Part shown: positions 59,401-64,000 of the stretch, piece after piece
Position numbering within the stretch: position 1 is the stretch's first letter
Layout of the letters: each line of letters opens with the position of its first letter
Origin: Misgurnus anguillicaudatus
Lineage: Eukaryota > Chordata > Actinopteri > Cypriniformes > Cobitidae
Length of the DNA: 64,000 nt
Assembly: GCF_027580225.2 (NCBI RefSeq)
Contig: NC_073342.2
Coordinates: 11,218,501 to 11,282,500 of the forward strand
Reading direction: 5' to 3'
The notes under the pieces: model-generated
What the model was told of the DNA's origin: nothing
What the model saw: only the letters and a program-made list of their open reading frames with translations
The model's database searches: none
Position numbers and translations under genes: made by a program

Positions 59401-59423
59401 GCAACACCTCAATGTTAGGTTAA
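53463..59423 (+). CDS. Gypsy gag-pol polyprotein, PNMA-like capsid
   Basis: 1986 codons, no stops. N-terminal domain (about 1-105, LELRNWCRGEGIDS...) and capsid region (about 165-360, ENLESWSEQARLMV...) both resemble PNMA-family proteins. A CCHC zinc knuckle CYRCGEDGHIATKC spans 476-489. The protease has DTGS at 566-569. RT (about 860-1095) has YLDD at 1014-1017. RNase H starts near 1180 with Asp1186. Integrase has an HHCC finger (His1451, His1456, Cys1486, Cys1489) and catalytic Asp1517, Asp1576, Glu1612 (DD35E). A GPY/F-like module lies near 1720-1790, followed by an acidic, Ser/Glu-rich tail of about 190 residues. Gag and pol share one frame, so no frameshift signal is needed. All catalytic residues are present; it looks capable of activity. 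Confidence 0.95.
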   Translation: MAGKASSTFVLELRNWCRGEGIDSAKAILLTRVPEEAEVAFIEETLQQIKSLGRVRVRGKMFKSDQNYMAVLCECRETIDAATLPPDVMPLGGGDTWIITTAGDESHGTESFAEKLSRLLRDEGKTMEDAQALLSPNLGSGNSPESIIRAVGDLLEKTTKSTSESSVYRRLRTFSGVSPTPAGEENLESWSEQARLMVEECDCPVKEKKRRIVESLKGPALDIIQAVRLTNSSASPMEYIEALESAFGTSESGEDLYFAFRLLRQKPGELLSAFLRRIEKSLTKLAQKGGLERELTDRARVEQLIRGATESDLMLLQLRLRERKSSPPNFLQLLGEIREEEEHEAARHKLSARRSHVKTVQVDTTTGDEPSEISRLQAELKEVKLMVAHLTSAELSSPTALVNSARVAKKSSNAEPNSEVEALRKQVQDLKIQLNAVLVKQPNTREVSQTTSKEVSSTSSKTVRRSSSQETDTFFCYRCGEDGHIATKCTSPENSNKVIQKLLQALRRAKEARKVSPQSNVTEHCNVRTSTVEPEKPNLHIPKGLVGPSSTIDVKVCGHSCKALLDTGSQVTIIFESWHSKYLSNVPIQPVTGLAIWGLSEASYPYKGYIVVDLEFSEKLGVSGSLSVLALVCPEPRSSNHVPIIIGTNANLFKRLADLCTTQPSDASVSSLRIQPLILQAQQQKQKAEMIKWTDESIGQVKWLGPGSLNIDPRKECLVSCKVEQQRSLSREILLVETPTSLTLPAGVLLPSFVLPASQMDVNELPVLLQNDTLKPVSLPEGTVLAHIYATDIVTVVQHSDTKPDALDPSLFSFGESPMSESWKKRLSQKLAEKHNVFSLNEWDVGLAKGVEHHIRLSDPRPFRERSRRLAPADIDDVRRHLQELLAAGIIKESRSPYASPIVIARKKNGSVRMCVDYRTLNNRTIPDQYTMPRIDDALDCLSGSKWFSVLDLRSGYYQIEMAEEDKEKTAFICPLGFFQFQRMPQGITGAPATFQRLMEKAVGDMNLLQVVVYLDDIIVFGKTLEDHEERLLKVLDRLEEVGLKISIDKCQFCQPKVTYVGHIVSEAGIATDPKKVEVVKQWKQPTDLKALRSFLGFCGYYRRFIANYSSIVRPLTELTKGYPPTQSKRKQANKGSDGYFKEKEPFGERWDQSCTEAFNKILNCLTNAPVLAFADPTKPYILHVDASMNGLGAVLNQEYPEGLRPVAFASRKLIASEQRYPVHQLEFLALKSAIVDKFHDYLYGARFTVRTDNNPLTYVLTTAKLNATGHRWLAALATYNFNIQYRPGKHNIDADLLSRNCSTDSSNEWEEIPLTGIKAICSQASLSELTDMPTRLVDQLGASAAIIPDAYAFPTCVEQSSLKPLTPQQLRQDQENDPVISVVKKGIETGRVMTSNKGDSPAISLLQRESAKLVILNGLLHRVTQRPSGKEIKQLVLPEKYRRLVLRSLHDESGHLGVERTTELIKDRFFWPKMNSEIETYIKHCGRCTSRKSLPQKAAPLHQITSDGPLDLVCIDFLSLESDSRGISNIIVITDHFTRYAQAFPTKDQKALTVAKVLCERYFVHYGLPARIHSDQGTDFESKLIKELLSMLGIRKSRTTPYHPQGDPQPERFNRTLLSMLGTLDSAKKQKWSQYICHLVHAYNCTKNDATGYSPYYLMFGREARLPVDVCFSTSSDGENEVHYQQYISEMREQLRKAYQLASDAANKSHLKNKARYDHRVRNQPLEEGDRVLLRNVGLTGRHKLQDRWKPVPYKILEKLPNLPVYRVKPERGVGIVKTVHRNLLLPIGYLVRMSDSLENERLYERPLTRAQATENLRQKKPDKPEFQQSQMHTESSESEDEYLAPPHQFSRKELVKQIKDMSNPSESIVNDDEVVIEGEEHLNTQTNDELEKTSPMEDPEVEVPDQIPDTVVDTGLEGGDVPTSDISLGDDEALSSRPSKRQVRPVIRLSYDEPGKPSNRPFTIIHRGIMIQFSDYSGNTSMLG

Positions 59424-59542
59424 CTCTAAACATGGCCTTTAAGATATTTTGTTTTATTTTGTTTTGAAAGTTCACATCCCTTCTAGTAATACATTTAGAA
59501 TTCTAGCATAAAGCAGTAGTCAGATGGGGACATCATGACCTT

Positions 59543-59556
59543 TAGAAGGGGGAGGG
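59543..59556 (+). other. Polypurine tract
   Basis: AGAAGGGGGAGGG lies directly before the 3' LTR, the expected plus-strand primer. Confidence 0.8.
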
Positions 59557-60973
59557 TGTAGCCCAGACTAAATAATTGAGTTAATTTGTGCAAAAGTCCA
59601 TTTTATGATTTAAAATGTTACAGAAGGTAAAGGGTTAAGAGAAATAATGTTTGGTTGAAATGTGCTTTGTTTTGGATGTGTTATGTGCACTCAAGTTTGT
59701 TAATGCTTTGCTTTGACCCCTTTTGATTGGTTATTTACCTGGCAGTCATTGAAAGTCTGTGTAAAGGGGCGGGGCTTATTGGAAGTGCGCAGTTTTTGCA
59801 AGGTTGATGAGCGAGAGACCCTCGGGACAGTGAACGGGAGCTCATATAAAATATGCCAGACTTTTGGGACAACTTACCGTTGTGCTACGTTTGGAACTTG
59901 ATGTACCAAGTAAAAAGGTATTAAATAGAGTTTTTGAAGTGTTGAAAATGAGATTGCTGTGTTAAATCAATACAGTATGTAATGATGAAGGCTATGCTAA
60001 TCGCGATTAGCCTGTTAGCTTATTTATGCATGTGTGGTTGTAACATATTGTATGTAAGCTTTAACCCTGTATATTAGATGCAATTTATTGGATGTTTTAG
60101 TAATTATTGCGTCCTACATAGGAAAAATGGACCGTTTTTCTCAGTGAAGAAAGCCTGATCAGGATAATCTTTCTGATCAATATGACCAATATCTCATCAT
60201 CCCATCTGCTGCGTGAGTTTCTTTAAGCTACGAGTTTCTAACTACCTCCGACCAGATTTGTGACCACCCTGTGGATTTGCCAGTCATTATTTTACACATC
60301 CAGCACGGTTATTTCATCTCCCCCATTGCCTCATCGCTGTGTGTGAGTACAATACCTGCACGTGCATTGATTATTTAGTTTTTTCTGTTTGCTTTATAAG
60401 TGAAGCGGCCAGTTAAGTTTTGTTTTCTCGGCCACACCGTACTCAAGCATCGAACACAGGCCTGCAACGTTGGGGTTATTACAAACTGTGTACGAGTGTG
60501 TGTGTGATTGGGCCCTTTTCTTATGATTGTATTTGTGTTTAAAAGTGTAAGTGTTTAAATCATTCATATATATTAAGACAGTTATTGGTTAAAAATAACA
60601 GATAATTGGATTAAACTGTCTTATTGGATATTGTAAAGGTAATACAGAAAATCTTGATTTAAGAAAATACTTTAAAGCCTAAATGTAAATAAGGTTTACA
60701 AAACTTGTATTTTACTTTCATACATTTTATTTTATTGGTGAATATATATCCTGTTTAAAAAAAAAGAAACAATTGAATATCCTATATTTTGTTTATCTTA
60801 AGTGTTTTTTCAATACATTTATATTTGATACAATTTCTTCATTGTTTCTTGTCTACAGTAATTTCAAATAATTTACACTAACTGTTGAGGGAACCTAAAG
60901 AGTACCCAGGAACCCCTCCCGTGTTATACTAGTTTAATTCTAATTTTAGATAATATAGGAGGTAGGGGTTACA
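59557..60973 (+). repeat. 3' LTR of the Gypsy element
   Basis: An almost exact copy of the 5' LTR. Short ORFs in it repeat those of the 5' LTR and are not genes. Confidence 0.95.
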
Positions 60974-61365
60974 ATCCAAAATGAGCGGGAGCCTGCGGTC
61001 ACCAGCGTATACGAGTTATTCAAAAATATTATTGAACCAGTCCTTAATTTGTAAAACAAAATGTGCCGGAACGCAAAAGGCCTATTAGAGCAGAAAGGTT
61101 AGGTCCTGGAATGCGCAAAAAACTGTGCTGAAAACAGCATAGGCTACTTCCTTTCATTTATATTTTTGCGTCGTTGTATACGCACAACTATAAATCGGGC
61201 TTAAGATCATCAATATGAACTCTGAACAATGAATTATTATAAACATGAGTGTATGAAATGGCTGAAGAGGAACTCGCAACATTAAAGCAATTAGCATTTA
61301 TGTAGCCTAAAGCTATACATCACCTCTTATGTTTTAGTTTAGTTAAGTTTTAACGGTTAAGGGCT
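60974..61365. other. Non-coding stretch 3' of the Gypsy element
   Basis: Host flank, no gene or clear repeat boundary seen. Confidence 0.4.
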
Positions 61366-61885
61366 TGTTATAGTTGTGTGTAGGTCCTACGGCGTAGTCG
61401 CGACGGCGTAAGTTCCGCGTCGGTTTTCATTTATACTTTTGCATCGTCGTCCGCGTCGACGTGCAAACTCACCCGCAATCCGCTGGTAGGCAGTTTCCAC
61501 ACGTGTAACCACAGTAGCAGCGCAAGAAGATGCTTGGCAAGTTAACCCACAAGCGAAGAAGAAACAGCAAGTTGTTGTGTATGATTTGAAAAGACCAGCA
61601 ATGATGGAAGTAAATAAACAGCGACTTTTGTTGCAGTTTGAGTTAAATCACTCCTCAACTTGGCTCATCTTTGTTTTCACCGTTGCAAACGGAAATACCT
61701 ATGACACAGTATTTTTTACCTGACGGGAGGGGTTCTGGTGGACCAATCACCGCGCTTGAAGTCCGCATAGAACTGACGCGCTGTTAAAAAATTTGCGAGG
61801 TGCACGTCAAGCTACGCACAGACTACGGATAACCTATGGCGTAGCTACGGCGTAGAGTTTACACACGACTATAAATTGGTCTTTA
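61366..61885. mobile_element. GC-rich MITE-like repeat (ACGGCGTAG motifs)
   Basis: The left GTTATAGTTGTGTGTAG...CTACGGCGTAG and right CTACGGCGTAGAGTTTACACACGACTATAA are roughly inverted, with CG-rich internal sequence. Non-coding. Confidence 0.55.
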
Positions 61886-62318
61886 GACTAAGGTGCGTAC
61901 ATTATGCAGCGCTTTTCACATCCGAATCCCACTTAAGAAAAAAAATGAATAAATTGCGTAAATGTCCTTAAAATTGTGCATAATATATTTTTAATTTTAA
62001 ATATATATAGTATATTGTGTTTTGTTGTTTTTATCCAAGTGGGGGATCTATGCAAATAGGTACCGGAACATAGACAGTCAAAACCCGAGAAGTCCCAGAT
62101 CCTGTTCAGGCAGGATTCGGCTCAAATTAAGCCCTGCAATTAACTATTTTAAACATTTACTACTTTTAAGAAATGCGTGCCAGGAAGCGGGTCGGGTACA
62201 ATACATATATTTTTTTGTGGTCCGAGTTGCCAGCGAGTTAGTTGAAAACTTTGGTCTGTGGTTCATCACTGGCCCCTATATAAAATTCTGCTTCGGGACC
62301 CATAAAGCCTTGAGTTGG

Positions 62319-63322
62319 CACTTTAAAGTTCGGCCAAAAATTATATTAAACCCATGATTTACTCACCCCGAAGCCGTTCGAGATGCATATATCCATCATT
62401 TTTCAGACGATGACATTTTCAGTTATTTTAGAAATGTTTTAGATCTTTCAGTTAATCCAGGGGTAGGCAAATTCGGTCCTAGAAAGCCGCAGTCCTGCAT
62501 ATTTTAGCCTAAGCACTGATAATCTAATCTGATGTCTAAATCCTAAAGACATTGATTAGCTTGTTCAGGTGTGTTTAATTAGGGTTGGAACTAAACAATG
62601 CAGGACTGCGGCTCTGTAGGACCGAACTTGCCTACACCCGAGTTAATCAAATGTGAAGTTATGGGGTCCACGACCTTCAAGTCCAAAAAGTGTTCATCCA
62701 TCCTTCACAAAATAAATCCGAACGGCTCCACGATGATAACAAAGTCCTTCTAAGGGGAATCCGCGCAGTTTCGTTGTAGAAATATCCACATTTAAAACTT
62801 TATAAACCAAAATAACTTGCATCCGGTAATGCCGCCATCTTAGTCGCGTCGGCATTCAAGATCAGACTTGACGCAGCTTACAGAGGTTACTCTGCTGCTT
62901 CTCTGTGCCCCCGCCCTCCGAATTTGTCATACGTCACTAAGAAAAGTGCGTACACTACGCTAATACTCTCTCCTGAATACAGAGGAGTCTAGGCTGCCGG
63001 CGCTACCGTGGGGTAGTGGTTTTCGTTTGTGGAGTTTTAAATGTGGATATTTCTATAGCAGGGCGGTGCGGATTACCCTCAGAAGCCCTTTGTTTTATCA
63101 TCCTGGAGCCGTTTGGATTTCTTTGGGGAAGGATGTATGCACATTTTTTGGACTTGAATGTCGTGGACCCGTAACTTCACATTTAATCAACTGAAAGTTT
63201 TTTCTAAAATAACTGAAAATGTGTTTGTCTGAAAAACGATGGACATATGCATCTCGGACAGCTTGGGGGTGAGTAAATCATGGGTTTAATATAATTTTTG
63301 GCCAAACTATCCCTTTAAGTGT
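62319..63322. mobile_element. Long foldback element
   Basis: The left arm from CACTTTAAAG...GGCCAAAAATTATATTAAAC is complementary to the right arm GTTTAATATAATTTTTGGCC...CTTTAAGTG. Matches continue through AACCCATGATTTACTCACCCC and further inward for about 250-300 bp. The left arm is interrupted by the hAT MITE at 62458. Confidence 0.8.
62458..62640. mobile_element. Short hAT MITE nested in the foldback arm
   Basis: CAGGGGTAGGCAA at the left and TTGCCTACACCCG at the right, flanked by a perfect 8-bp duplication AGTTAATC (62450-62457 and 62641-62648). GCCGCAGTCCTGCA and its complement extend the inverted repeat. Confidence 0.85.
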
Positions 63323-63511
63323 CTATAAATGTGTACAGTTAAGTTGAATGGTAAAGTTTAACCTCTGTAACCTAAAACTGTTAAACTAAATGTAGATTTT
63401 TTTTTTTGCAGAAAAACATACAAATAGTGCAGGGTTTATCTGTCGATCAAATGCGTGTGAAAGTTGCAGTGGTTTTGTGTTTTATGTTCATAATTCGGTA
63501 TGTTTGCGGAT

Positions 63512-64000
63512 CAGTGGCGGATCTAGAAAATTTTACATTGGGGGGGGGGGGTCTGGGGTTGCAAAGGGGTGGCAAGAGGTCTTGGCAGGGTGGCGGAGAC
63601 GGTACATGGGAATCCCTTTATTTGAATGGCTTTAACAAAACATAAACAAAAACACTTTAAAACTACGGTAGTTATGGTTTAATCATGCCCTTACACACTG
63701 AAAGTGTTTTTAATTCACAACACTATGGAATAACTCCAGTGTTCAAACAAAACAAAAATTAATCTTTAACCTTGATTATGTTTCAAAACATTCATTTTTA
63801 TCAACAAAGAACAACAATCTTAAATGCTGACTTATGTGTGTTGTTGTCATCAAATGTAAGACTTAAGGATCAAACTGATACTACACAATCTCTGCTTTCA
63901 TGTGTGAACAATTAATGCATCGAGACACAGATCAACACTTAACACTTCTGAGCCAATGGTCTCAATATGCCCACATTAAATAGAAGTATTAAAATACAAA
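63512..64000 (-). mobile_element. hAT-like element running off the window
   Basis: Starts with CAGTGGCGGATCTAG, a common fish hAT end, then a run of G. From about 63780 to the end it is an inverted, diverged match to about 48650-48870 inside the hAT at 47638 (for example GGATCAAACTGATACTAC). No coding sequence is supported; an ORF across 63406-63645 is incidental. Confidence 0.55.

Larger units (their letters stand above)
51958..60973 (+). mobile_element. Complete Ty3/Gypsy LTR retrotransposon with PNMA-like gag
   Basis: Two LTRs of 1418 and 1417 bp differ at only about three places, a primer-binding-site candidate follows the first, a purine tract precedes the second, and one uninterrupted gag-pol ORF lies between. 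Domain order is gag, protease, RT, RNase H, integrase, which defines Ty3/Gypsy. No matching short target duplication is seen (GATGG on the left, ATCCA on the right). The near identity of the LTRs implies a very recent insertion. Confidence 0.95.

Noticed and set aside
53463..59423. A domesticated host PNMA gene
   Set aside because: The ORF continues through protease, RT and integrase and is bracketed by LTRs, so it is a retrotransposon.

Overview
The window is vertebrate genomic DNA, most likely from a cypriniform (carp/zebrafish-like) teleost. This is inferred from multi-exon genes with GT/AG junctions, fish-style GIMAP (AIG1) exons, and a dense mix of DIRS, L2-clade LINE, Ty3/Gypsy, hAT, Harbinger-like and foldback elements. 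There is no prokaryotic operon structure. I see no rRNA or tRNA gene and no CRISPR array.

Layout. 0.07-5.8 kb: a nearly complete DIRS retrotransposon sitting in an intron, followed by a weak candidate terminal exon. 5.9-13.2 kb: mostly non-coding DNA with small transposons and one LTR-like element. 13.2-31.2 kb, duplication unit 1: a remnant of the fucokinase gene fcsk, then a GIMAP gene with a short first exon and three GTPase-domain exons (A, B, C), all three damaged. 31.2-51.4 kb, duplication unit 2: the 3' half of fcsk over 13 recognisable exons, carrying two nonsense codons and a frameshift, then a second GIMAP gene whose exon 1 and GTPase exon (D) are both intact. 51.96-60.97 kb: a complete Ty3/Gypsy retrotransposon with nearly identical 1.4-kb LTRs and one 1986-codon gag-pol ORF whose capsid region is PNMA-like. 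61-64 kb: foldback and hAT-type repeats.

The host story is a direct segmental duplication of an fcsk 3'-end plus GIMAP cassette. The two units serve as paralogous empty sites for each other, so several insertions (hAT, LTR element, MITE, LINE, solo LTR) can be delimited to the base. The GIMAP GTPase exons are symmetric (phase 1 at both ends), so they could be duplicated and spliced as modules. The only GIMAP copy that still looks functional is the second. Both fcsk copies are broken or partial, so a working fcsk, if the species has one, should lie elsewhere.

I did not find a clearly undescribed system. The strongest candidates for a second look are the intact PNMA-like Gypsy element, the modular AIG1 exon array, the LINE ORF whose first codons come from host DNA, and a conserved terminal hairpin in two LTR-like elements.
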